Assembly (NCBI GenBank): GCA_005779345.1
Contig: SXJQ01000131.1
Coordinates: 1-16,134, forward strand
DNA length: 16,134 bases
Reading direction: 5' to 3'
Source of the DNA: Actinomycetota bacterium
Lineage (GTDB): Bacteria; Actinomycetota; Acidimicrobiia; IMCC26256; PALSA-610
Shown here: positions 6,401-13,714 of the stretch, piece by piece
Position numbering within the stretch: the first letter of the stretch is position 1
How the letters are laid out: every line of letters starts with the position of its first letter
Program-made: the position numbers and the translations under genes
Notes under the pieces: model-generated
What the model was told of the DNA's origin: nothing
Databases searched by the model: none
Seen by the model: the letters and a program-made list of their open reading frames with translations, nothing else

Positions 6401-6907
6401 ATGAGCCCGTTGGAGATCCGAGAGGCGATCCCTGCCGACGCCGACGCAATTGCGGACTACCACGACCGGTGTTTCAAGGACACGTATTCGTCGCAGCTGC
6501 TCGCCGGCGAGTTCGAAGCACCCGACCTCGCGGGCACCAGGCAACAACTCCACGATTGGTTCCTCCCCGAGTCTGGGCTCGAGACGCGAGTAGCCGTCCT
6601 CGACGGTGTGCCGATCGGTCATGTCACGGCGAGCGGCCACCAACTCGTGCACCTCTTCGTTGAGCCCAGCCACCAGCACGTTGGTCTCGGCAGACAGTTG
6701 CTTGCGCTGGGTGAGGCGATGATCGCGGCTGGAGGCCACACGGACTTCGAGTTGCACGCGAGGGTGGAGAACGTCACCGCAATCGCCTTCTACGAGAGGG
6801 CAGGGTGGGCCGTGACCGATCGCTTGATTCACACCGTTGAGCACGGCATCAACTATCACGAGCGGGTTCTCGTGAAGCGCTCGCCGAGTTGTGTTCCTCG
6901 CCCATAG
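6401..6907 (+). CDS. GNAT family N-acetyltransferase
   Basis: This 168-residue protein matches the GNAT fold: LEIREAIPADADAIADYHDRCF at the N-terminus, then VAVLDGVPIGHVTA, the acetyl-CoA-binding motif LFVEPSHQHVGLGRQLLALGE (about 85-105) and the late motif VENVTAIAFYERAGWAV (about 122-138). It transfers an acetyl group from acetyl-CoA to an amine; the acceptor is unknown. ATG 6401 has AGGA (6390-6393) 7 bases upstream and starts at the conserved domain; ATG 6374 would add nine residues without homology. By eye it is less GC-rich than its neighbours. It stands alone between two direct repeats and next to a tRNA gene, which hints that it was acquired. Confidence 0.88.
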   Translation: MSPLEIREAIPADADAIADYHDRCFKDTYSSQLLAGEFEAPDLAGTRQQLHDWFLPESGLETRVAVLDGVPIGHVTASGHQLVHLFVEPSHQHVGLGRQLLALGEAMIAAGGHTDFELHARVENVTAIAFYERAGWAVTDRLIHTVEHGINYHERVLVKRSPSCVPRP

Positions 6908-6947
6908 CTGGCGATCTGCGCTTCGCGTGTCGACGCGGCGACGGCGA

Positions 6948-7023
6948 GCGCGACACCTCAGAGGTCGCAACTCGAACCAGGCGCTGACCTGGCCGATCGT
7001 TGTCGAACGACAACTTCAGTGGA
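6948..7023. repeat. Paired-hairpin direct repeat, copy 2, abutting tRNA-Ala
   Basis: This is the second copy of the unit at 6058-6135, in the same orientation. The first 14 bases (GCGCGACACCTCAG) are the same in both copies. Hairpin 1 is changed (GCGAC...GTCGC, 6950-6968, with an inner ACCTC-A-GAGGT), and hairpin 2 is GTTGTCG-AA-CGACAAC (6999-7014). The closing CAGTGGA overlaps the last four bases of the tRNA-Ala gene. The middle section has diverged, while both stems are kept, which suggests the stems matter. It may also act as a terminator for the converging acetyltransferase and tRNA transcripts. Confidence 0.6.
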
Positions 7024-7092
7024 GCTGACCGGATTCGAACCGGCGACCCCTTGCATGCCATGCAAGTGCGCTACCAGCTGCGCTACAGCCCC
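7020..7092 (-). tRNA. tRNA-Ala (anticodon GGC)
   Basis: A complete 73-base cloverleaf reads on the minus strand. The acceptor stem GGGGCTG pairs with CAGCTCC and contains the G3-U70 wobble that identifies alanine tRNA. The D arm is GCGC-AGCTGGTA-GCGC, the anticodon stem-loop CTTGC-ATGGCAT-GCAAG has anticodon GGC, and the T arm is GCCGG-TTCGAAT-CCGGT. Discriminator base is A and CCA is not encoded. A possible -10 box TAGGGT lies upstream (7109-7104). Its 3' end overlaps the second paired-hairpin repeat. Confidence 0.96.
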
Positions 7093-7165
7093 TCGACGCA
7101 CTCACCCTACAGGGTCGTCGCAGCAGATCCCGACCGGACCCGGCCGAGCCCGGCGGTGACGACCG

Positions 7166-7927
7166 TCAGGTCGGCATCGTCATCTTGATGACCGCGAACA
7201 CGGCTCCCTGCGGGTCGCTGAGCACGGCGAACCGGCCCACATCGGGGATGTCCATCGCCGGGACGACCACCGACGCACCGAGTTCTTGCGCTCGCGCGAC
7301 CGACGTGTCGGTGTCGTCGACCGCGAAGTAGACGAGCCAGTTCGTCGGCACCTCGGCGGGGACTTCGGCGGGCATCGCCATGCAGCCGGCGATGATGCGA
7401 CCGCCGAGCTCGATTTCGTTGTACTCGGCGTTCCGCTTCGTGGTGAAGCCGAAGACGCGCTCGTAGAACGCGAGTGCGGTGTCGACATCGCGTGTCTGGA
7501 GTTCGTTCCAGCACAACGCGCCGGGCTCGTTGACGATCTCGGAGCCGATGTGCGCGCGCGGCTGCCAGATCGAGAAGAACCCGCCCGTCGGGTCCTGCGC
7601 GACTGCCATGCGCCCGACGTCCATCACGTCCATCGGCGGCACCACGACGGTGCCACCCGCCTCGGCGATGAGCGTCGCGGTGGCATCGGCGTCGGCGACG
7701 CTGAAGTACGTCGTCCAGTACGGAGGGCCGGGGTTCATCGCGGGTCCGATCGCGGCCGCGGCCCTGCCGCGCAGCATCCCGATCGTGTAGTGCCCCGCCT
7801 CTTCGCCCTGATCGACGCACTCCCAGCCGAACAGGCTCGAGTAGAACGCGGCCGACGCGGCGATGTCGGGGGAGCCGAGGTCGACCCACGACGGTGTTCC
7901 GGGTGCGTACTCGGTGATGTCGGGCAT
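7166..7927 (-). CDS. VOC family protein with two glyoxalase-like domains (Rv0577/Cfp30B-like)
   Basis: This 253-residue protein has two vicinal-oxygen-chelate domains in tandem. The first is at about 12-122 (PSWVDLGSPDIAASAAFYSSLFGWE, then DPTGGFFSIWQP). The second is at about 136-250 (CWNELQTRDVDTALAFYERVFGF, then SDPQGAVFAVIK). The length and arrangement match the actinobacterial Rv0577/Cfp30B group, cytosolic proteins whose catalysis is unproven despite glyoxalase-like naming. A four-residue duplication, PAEVPAEVP, lies at about 186-194. The start at 7927 has AGGAGG (7940-7935) 7 bases upstream; the open frame beyond it overlaps the divergent leuS control region. It faces leuS across about 100 bases. 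Confidence 0.88.
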   Translation of the reverse strand: MPDITEYAPGTPSWVDLGSPDIAASAAFYSSLFGWECVDQGEEAGHYTIGMLRGRAAAAIGPAMNPGPPYWTTYFSVADADATATLIAEAGGTVVVPPMDVMDVGRMAVAQDPTGGFFSIWQPRAHIGSEIVNEPGALCWNELQTRDVDTALAFYERVFGFTTKRNAEYNEIELGGRIIAGCMAMPAEVPAEVPTNWLVYFAVDDTDTSVARAQELGASVVVPAMDIPDVGRFAVLSDPQGAVFAVIKMTMPT

Positions 7928-8031
7928 GCGACGGCCTCCTCGGGCGGTGGTTCGTGTCGGCCTCGGGTGTACCACGCCGCTACGACAACCACCAGGGGTG
8001 GCGCGATCCTCGCCGGTAGCCTCGCCAGCCG

Positions 8032-10905
8032 ATGACGAACGACGACACGCCGCAGCACCGCTACAGCGCCACGCTCGCGCGCGACCTCGAGTCTCGCTGG
8101 CAAGACCGATGGGAGACCGAACGCACCTTTTGGACCCCGAACCCGCGCGGGGCGCTGCTCGGCGACGTCAACGCCGAGCGGGCGGGCCTGCCGAAGCTGT
8201 TCGTGCTCGACATGTTCCCGTATCCGAGCGGCGCGGGCCTGCACGTCGGCCATCCGCTCGGCTTCATCGGCACCGATGTCTATGCACGCTTCCAGCGCAT
8301 GAACGGACGCAACGTGCTGCACGCGATGGGCTTCGACGCCTTCGGGCTGCCCGCCGAGCAGTACGCGGTGCAGACCGGCCAGCACCCCCGCGTCACCACC
8401 GAACAGAACATCACGACCTACAAGGCTCAGCTCCGCGCGTTGGGGCTCGGGCACGACCCACGGCGGGGCGTGAGCACCACCGACGTCGCCTATTACCGCT
8501 GGACGCAATGGATCTTCCTCCAGATCTTCAACGCCTGGTACGACCGGTCCAACGATCGCGCCCGCCACGTCGACGAACTCGTCGCCGAACTCGACGTAGG
8601 GACGCGATTGCCCGACGACGACGGGGTTCCGTGGGCCGAACGCGACGCCATGGCGCGCCGGAGCTACATCGACTCGAAACGCCTCGCGTACGTCGGGGAG
8701 GCGCCCGTCAACTGGTGCCCGGGGCTCGGCACCGTCCTCGCCAACGAGGAGGTCACCGCCGACGGTCGCAGCGAGCGCGGCAACTTCGCCGTCTACAAGC
8801 GCCCGCTGAAGCAGTGGATGTTGCGCATCACCGAATACGCCGATCGACTCCTCGCCGATCTCGACGACCTCGACTGGACCGACTCGATCAAGTTGATGCA
8901 ACGCAACTGGATCGGTCGGAGCGAAGGTGCCGAGGTCGACTTCGAGGTCGTCGGGCACGACGCCGCGATCGCGGTCTTCACGACCCGCCCCGACACGTTG
9001 TTCGGCGCGACGTACATGGTGCTCGCACCGGAGCACCCGCTCGTCGACGCGATCGTGCCGAACGACTGGCCCGACGGGAGCGACCTCGTCGACGTCGACA
9101 CCGGCCGCCTCGGCAACTGGCGCGGCGTGTTCGGCGCCGCGCGCACGCCGCCCGAGGCCGTGCGCGCGTACCGGGCGTTCGCCGCCGCGAAGAGCGAGGT
9201 CGAGCGCGCCGCCGAAGGGCGCGAGAAGACCGGCGTGTTCACCGGCGCGTTCGCGGTGAACCCCACGAACGGTCGCCAGATCCCGGTCTTCATCGCCGAC
9301 TACGTGCTCATGGGCTACGGCACCGGCGCGATCATGGCCGTCCCCGGACAAGACGATCGCGACTGGGAGTTCGCCGAGGCGTTCGACCTGCCGATCGTGC
9401 GTACCGTGCAGGCCCCCGACGGGTGGGACGGCACCGCGTTCACCGGCGACGGTCCCGCGATCAACAGCGCGAACGACGAGATCGACCTGAACGGCCTCGG
9501 CGTGGCCGATGCCAAGCGCACGATCATCGGCTGGCTCGAGGCCCGCGGCGTGGGGACCGGCACGATCACCTACAAGCTGCGCGACTGGTTGTTCAGCCGC
9601 CAGCGGTACTGGGGCGAACCGTTCCCGATCGTGTACGACGAACACGGTCCGCTCGCGCTCCCCGACGCGTTGCTACCCGTCGAACTGCCCGAGATGACCG
9701 ACTTCGAGCCCGCGACGAGCGACGATCCCGACGCGCTCCCCGCGCCGCCGCTCGCACGCGCCGAGCAGTGGGCGACGGTCGACCTCGACCTCGGCGACGG
9801 CCTTCGCACCTACCGCCGCGAGGTCAACACGATGCCGCAGTGGGCCGGCTCCTGCTGGTACTACCTGCGCTATCTCGATCCCACCAACGAAGACGCGATG
9901 GTCGATCGCGCGACCGAGCAGTACTGGACGAACGACGGCAACGATTTCGGTACGGTCGACCTGTACGTCGGCGGGGTCGAGCACGCGGTGCTGCACCTCC
10001 TGTACGCGCGGTTCTGGCACAAGGTGCTCTACGACCTCGGACATGTCAGCGCGCCCGAACCGTTCCAACGGCTCTTCAATCAGGGGTACATCCAGGCCTA
10101 CGCCTACACCGACGAACGCGGGGTGTACGTCGAGGCGAGCGAGGTCGCAGAACGCGACGGCGAGTACTTCTTCGGCGACCAGCGTGTCTCGCGCGAGTAC
10201 GGCAAGATCGGCAAGAGCCTGAAGAACGTGGTCACCCCCGACGAGATGTGCGCGGAGTACGGCGCCGACACGTTCCGCATGTACGAGATGTTCATGGGTC
10301 CACTCGATGCGTCGCGACCGTGGAACACGCGCGACGTCGTCGGAGTCCACCGCTTCTTGCAGCGGCTGTGGCGCAACTGCATCGACGAGAACACCGGCGA
10401 AGCGCGCGTCGCAGACCTCGCGCCGAGTGCGGCCCTCGAACGTCTGTTGCACAAGACGATCGACGCGGTCCGTCACGATTACGCGAGTCTCGGATTCAAC
10501 ACTGCGATCGCGCGACTGTTCGAGCTCAACAACGCGTTGACCCGCGAGGTCGAGGCGACCGGCAGCGCTCCGCGCTCGGTTGCCGAGGCGTCGGTGCTGA
10601 TGCTCGCACCGCTCGCGCCGCACGTCGCCGAGGAGCTGTGGCACCGCCTCGGGCACGACGCGTCGCTGGCCTATGAGCCGTTCCCCGTCGCCGACCCGGC
10701 GCTGCTCGTCGCCGACACGGTCGAGATCCCCGTGCAGGTCAACGGCAAGGTGCGCGCCAAGCTCGCCGTCGCGCCCGACGCGGATGCGGCGGCGCTCGAA
10801 GCGGCGGCGCTCGCCGACGCGCGTATCGCCGAGCACCTCGCCGGCAAGCAGATCGTGAAGACGGTCGTCGTCCCCGGCCGCATGGTGAACTTCGTCGTCA
10901 GGTGA
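8032..10905 (+). CDS. leuS: Leucyl-tRNA synthetase
   Basis: This 957-residue class I synthetase charges tRNA-Leu with leucine in the cytosol. It shows FPYPSGAGLHVGHPLGFIGTD with the HIGH-type HVGH at 71-74, and WCPGLGTVLANEEV. The CP1 editing domain has TTRPDTLFGATYM from 317 and GYGTGAIMAVPGQDDRDW. RDWLFSRQRYWGEPFPIVYDE and YGKIGKSLKNVV follow, with KIGKS at 725-729 as the KMSKS loop; then come the anticodon-binding helical bundle and the C-terminal domain VQVNGKVRAK. The insertion pattern and length fit actinobacterial LeuRS. No ribosome site precedes ATG 8032; a TAGCCT (8017-8022) nine bases upstream could be a -10 box of a leaderless transcript. Its 3' end overlaps the converging response regulator gene by 8 bases. 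Confidence 0.98.
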   Translation: MTNDDTPQHRYSATLARDLESRWQDRWETERTFWTPNPRGALLGDVNAERAGLPKLFVLDMFPYPSGAGLHVGHPLGFIGTDVYARFQRMNGRNVLHAMGFDAFGLPAEQYAVQTGQHPRVTTEQNITTYKAQLRALGLGHDPRRGVSTTDVAYYRWTQWIFLQIFNAWYDRSNDRARHVDELVAELDVGTRLPDDDGVPWAERDAMARRSYIDSKRLAYVGEAPVNWCPGLGTVLANEEVTADGRSERGNFAVYKRPLKQWMLRITEYADRLLADLDDLDWTDSIKLMQRNWIGRSEGAEVDFEVVGHDAAIAVFTTRPDTLFGATYMVLAPEHPLVDAIVPNDWPDGSDLVDVDTGRLGNWRGVFGAARTPPEAVRAYRAFAAAKSEVERAAEGREKTGVFTGAFAVNPTNGRQIPVFIADYVLMGYGTGAIMAVPGQDDRDWEFAEAFDLPIVRTVQAPDGWDGTAFTGDGPAINSANDEIDLNGLGVADAKRTIIGWLEARGVGTGTITYKLRDWLFSRQRYWGEPFPIVYDEHGPLALPDALLPVELPEMTDFEPATSDDPDALPAPPLARAEQWATVDLDLGDGLRTYRREVNTMPQWAGSCWYYLRYLDPTNEDAMVDRATEQYWTNDGNDFGTVDLYVGGVEHAVLHLLYARFWHKVLYDLGHVSAPEPFQRLFNQGYIQAYAYTDERGVYVEASEVAERDGEYFFGDQRVSREYGKIGKSLKNVVTPDEMCAEYGADTFRMYEMFMGPLDASRPWNTRDVVGVHRFLQRLWRNCIDENTGEARVADLAPSAALERLLHKTIDAVRHDYASLGFNTAIARLFELNNALTREVEATGSAPRSVAEASVLMLAPLAPHVAEELWHRLGHDASLAYEPFPVADPALLVADTVEIPVQVNGKVRAKLAVAPDADAAALEAAALADARIAEHLAGKQIVKTVVVPGRMVNFVVR

Positions 10906-11536
10906 GTGGTGTGGCGCCGAGATCGCGCTCGCGTGCCCAGAGTGCTGCCTGCGTGCGGTCGGTGACACCGATCCGCTGGAACACGTTGGTGAGGTGTGCC
11001 TTGACCGTCTTCTCGGCGATACCGAGCCGACGCGCGATGAGCTTGTTCGGGAGCCCCTCCGCGATGCAGGCGAGCACCTCGCGCTCGCGTGGGGTCAGCT
11101 GCACGTCGGTCGTCCCCGATTCGCGATGCCGGTCGATCAGGGTGCGCGCCACGCGTGGGTCGAGCGGCGACTCGTTCCGCGCGGCCGATCGGATCGCGCG
11201 CACGAGGTCGTCGGGTTCGCTGTCCTTCAGGATGTAGCCGACCGCGCCCGCGTCGATCGCCTCGACGATCCGGTTGCGATCCGAGAACGACGTGAGTACG
11301 AGTACGCGCACGTCGGGTGCGAGCCCCCTCAGCCGTCGCGTCGCGGTGATGCCGTCGCACCCTGGCATCGAGAGGTCCATCAACACAATGTCGGGCCGGT
11401 GGTATTCGACCGCCGCGCATGCCTCGGCACCATCGGCAGCGAGCCCCACGACCTCGAAGTCGTCGACTCCGCCGAGGAGCTGCGCGAGGCCGTCGCGGAC
11501 GAGTTGATGGTCGTCGACCAGGACGAGGCGAATCAT
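10898..11536 (-). CDS. NarL/LuxR-type response regulator
   Basis: This 212-residue protein has a receiver domain (1-120) with the acidic pair in VLVDDH, phosphoacceptor Asp54 in IVLMDLSMPG, Thr82 and Lys104 in YILKDSEPDD. A LuxR-type helix-turn-helix follows at about 146-205 (LTPREREVLACIAEGLPNKLIARRLGIAEKTVKAHLTNVFQRIGV). Phosphorylation by the neighbouring kinase should drive dimerisation and promoter binding. Its ATG overlaps the kinase stop as ATGA (11536-11533), the standard coupling for a two-component pair. A very long open frame continues upstream, but it is antisense to other genes; the receiver domain begins exactly at this ATG. The targets are not visible here. Confidence 0.95.
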   Translation of the reverse strand: MIRLVLVDDHQLVRDGLAQLLGGVDDFEVVGLAADGAEACAAVEYHRPDIVLMDLSMPGCDGITATRRLRGLAPDVRVLVLTSFSDRNRIVEAIDAGAVGYILKDSEPDDLVRAIRSAARNESPLDPRVARTLIDRHRESGTTDVQLTPREREVLACIAEGLPNKLIARRLGIAEKTVKAHLTNVFQRIGVTDRTQAALWARERDLGATPLT

Positions 11537-12801
11537 GCCGGGACTCCGAACTCGAGCCGGACCGTCGTTCCGACGCCGGGACGTGAATCGATGGTGAGGT
11601 GCGCGTCGGTCGCGGCCGCGACGTCGGCGAGGGCTCGCAACCCGAAGTGGTCCGACGGCGGCGCCGCCGATGGGTCGAAGCCGATGCCGTCGTCGCGTAC
11701 GACCACCGCGACGATCGCTCCCGTCTGCGCGACCTCGAGCGCGACGTGGTGGGCACGAGCGTGCCGCAGGGCGTTGCGCAGACCTTCGTGCGCGGTTCGG
11801 TAGAGGAGCGCCTCGTGTTCCTCGGGGAGCGTCAGCTCGTTGGGACATACGAAGTCGGTCGTGATCCCGGCGCTGCGCAACGGGGCCAGGAGGTCCTGGA
11901 GGGCGGCAGGTAGTCCCGCTTCGCGCAGGTTCGGGGGGTAGATGTCGACGAGCAACGTGCGGAGCTGTTGGATCCCGCGGCGCGTCGATCGCGCCGCGTC
12001 GTCGAGCGACCGCGCGATCCTCGTGTCGACGCTCGTATCGCTCAGCGCATCGGATGCCGCGGCGATCGTGAAGGAGACCCCCGCGAGGTCCTGCACGACG
12101 CCGTCGTGGAGATCCGCCGCGATGCGGCGCCGCTCGTTGCTCTGCGATTCGATCACCTGGCGGAGCAGTGTCTCGCGTTCGGACTGCGCGGCGCGCATGC
12201 GGCGGGCGAGTCGGATCCCGAGCGGGATCTGTACGAGCGCGAAGACGACCAGCGCGCCGACGGCCACGGGGACGAAGCGCTGCGAGATGATCGACGCGCT
12301 GGCGGCGACGTCGCGATCGCGGTAGTAGGCCTCGAACAGCAGCGGTGTCCCGCCCGGCGCCGTCACCTTCGTGTACACCTCGACGAGCGGCTGGTCGGGT
12401 GGCTCGTATCGGTTCTCGGGTTCTGCGAGATCGCTGACGCCCGCGTCGATCCCGCCCGAACGCAACACGGCGAGTTCCTCGTCGTCGAGCGCGAAGTTCG
12501 AGCCGATGAGGCGAGCGTCGTCGGAATACACGATCGTGCCGTCGGCGGCCCAGATCTTGATGCGCTGCAGGTTCGTCTCGTCGAGCCGCGCGGTCACACG
12601 GTCGAGCGCGGCGATGCCCGCCGGATCGAGCGTGAGGATCGCCGAGTCGAGGGCCGGGGCGATCGCTGCGGTCGCGATGAGCCGCGTGGTCGACTCGGCA
12701 TCGCGGACCGCCTCGTCGCGCGCGGTGTCGCGCAGCACGATCACGGCACCGACCGCGAGGATCACGAGCGCGGCGAGGCCACCCGCTGCGAAACGCAACA
12801 C
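11533..12801 (-). CDS. Sensor histidine kinase, NarL-partner (HisKA_3) type
   Basis: Counting from GTG 12801 (422 residues): membrane helix at 2-23, extracytoplasmic sensor region at about 24-175, second helix at about 177-195. A HisKA_3 dimerisation domain follows with phospho-His232 in ERRRIAADLHDGVVQDLAG, then a HATPase_c domain with N-box HEGLRNALRHA (Asn343), DDGIGFD (370-376) and GVGTTVRLEF (409-418). The sensed signal is unknown; the sensor segment resembles no ligand domain I can name. The start is uncertain: the frame is open to GTG 13032, but that would overlap the divergent comEA start, and no ATG, GTG or TTG lies in frame between the two sites. GTG 12801 falls just before the first membrane helix but lacks a clear ribosome site. 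The gene is translationally coupled to the regulator downstream. Confidence 0.9.
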   Translation of the reverse strand: MLRFAAGGLAALVILAVGAVIVLRDTARDEAVRDAESTTRLIATAAIAPALDSAILTLDPAGIAALDRVTARLDETNLQRIKIWAADGTIVYSDDARLIGSNFALDDEELAVLRSGGIDAGVSDLAEPENRYEPPDQPLVEVYTKVTAPGGTPLLFEAYYRDRDVAASASIISQRFVPVAVGALVVFALVQIPLGIRLARRMRAAQSERETLLRQVIESQSNERRRIAADLHDGVVQDLAGVSFTIAAASDALSDTSVDTRIARSLDDAARSTRRGIQQLRTLLVDIYPPNLREAGLPAALQDLLAPLRSAGITTDFVCPNELTLPEEHEALLYRTAHEGLRNALRHARAHHVALEVAQTGAIVAVVVRDDGIGFDPSAAPPSDHFGLRALADVAAATDAHLTIDSRPGVGTTVRLEFGVPA

Positions 12802-12907
12802 CGCGGCGGTCGTCGAGCGGGGAATGCGGGCGATGTCGGCCTCCTCGGGTGCTGTACCGGACGAATCCGGCCGGTCGGAGACGACACGGTCGAGACGTGG
12901 GTTCGGT

Positions 12908-12936
12908 TTGGTCGGATCGTGAGGTGAGGCTACGGT
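12908..12936 (+). promoter_or_regulatory. Candidate promoter for the comEA-comEC operon
   Basis: TTGGTC (12908-12913) and TACGGT (12931-12936) are 17 bases apart on the plus strand, a good spacing for a housekeeping sigma factor, and lie 64 bases before the GTG of comEA. On the other strand a TAGCCT (12932-12927) overlaps the -10 and could serve the divergent kinase. Two divergent promoters sharing this short region are plausible; neither is proven. Confidence 0.4.
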
Positions 12937-13000
12937 GCCGCGACTTCCCCCAGCACTTCCCCGAGTTGGCCGCGATCGCTCGCGCCCCCGGGAGGTGGCT

Positions 13001-13714
13001 GTGATCCCCGAACCTCGCCCCGAGCCGTTCACGCCCCGCCGCCGCGATCCGTGGCTCCGCCGGATCGCTGCGTGGCGCGACGACCCGCGGGCCGGTGCGC
13101 TCGTGTTGGGAGCGATCGCCGTCGCGGCGGGCTTCTACTGGTACCGCGGTGCGAGCCGGATTCCGGCCGCGCCGGCGACGGCCGTCGTCACCACGACATC
13201 GGTGGCGGGCGCTGCGGAAGACTTCGGCGCGACGACCGCTCCACCGACGATCCCCGTGCCGAGCGTCGTGGTCGTGCACGTCGCCGGCGCAGTCGTTCGT
13301 CCGGGCGTGGTGAGCCTGTCGTCGGGCGCGCGCGTCGTCGACGCGATCGACGCGGCTGGCGGGCCGCGTGCCGATGCCGACCTCGATCGCCTCAACCTCG
13401 CTGCGCCCGTGGCCGACGGCGATCGCGTGCTCGTCGCCCTGGTCGGCGATCCACCGACGCCCGCGTTGCCGACCGGCGGTGCTCACGACGTGACGGATCC
13501 CGCCGCCGGCGCGGGTTCGGTCGGCCCGGTCGATCTCAACACCGCGACGCTCGCGGAACTCGAGGAGCTCCCGGGGATCGGCCCGACGCTGGCGGCAGCG
13601 ATCATCGCCGAGCGCGACCGGCGCGGCGGGTTCGGCTCGGTCGACGACCTCCGCTCGGTGCGTGGCATCGGCGACGCGCGGTTCGCTGACCTGCGCGACC
13701 TGGTCGTCGTATGA
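13001..13714 (+). CDS. comEA: Competence protein ComEA (membrane-anchored DNA receptor)
   Basis: This 237-residue protein has a short cytosolic N-terminus and one membrane helix (about 31-48, AGALVLGAIAVAAGFYWY). A Thr/Ala/Pro-rich linker leads to an SLBB domain (about 87-147, VVVHVAGAVVRPGVVSL). The C-terminal double helix-hairpin-helix (177-237) contains VDLNTATLAELEELPGIGPTLAAAIIAERDRRGGF and VRGIGDARFADL. ComEA binds double-stranded DNA outside the membrane and hands it to ComEC. GTG 13001 is chosen because GGAGG (12991-12995) lies 5 bases upstream; the longer in-frame start at 12935 has no support and would overlap the promoter. Its stop overlaps the comEC start as ATGA. Confidence 0.94.
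   Translation: MIPEPRPEPFTPRRRDPWLRRIAAWRDDPRAGALVLGAIAVAAGFYWYRGASRIPAAPATAVVTTTSVAGAAEDFGATTAPPTIPVPSVVVVHVAGAVVRPGVVSLSSGARVVDAIDAAGGPRADADLDRLNLAAPVADGDRVLVALVGDPPTPALPTGGAHDVTDPAAGAGSVGPVDLNTATLAELEELPGIGPTLAAAIIAERDRRGGFGSVDDLRSVRGIGDARFADLRDLVVV

Noticed and set aside
6948..7023. Integron attC site after the acetyltransferase
   Set aside because: The stems do not contain the GTTRRRY and RYYYAAC core sites, and no integrase is present.
6058..7092. tRNA-targeted genomic island with att repeats
   Set aside because: The upstream repeat has no copy of the tRNA 3' end beyond a few bases (TGGA), so the repeats are not att sites of a tRNA integrase.
7735..10968. Long antisense and out-of-frame open frames across leuS
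   Set aside because: They show no family motifs and have the composition of shadow frames, while leuS in the main frame has every synthetase motif.
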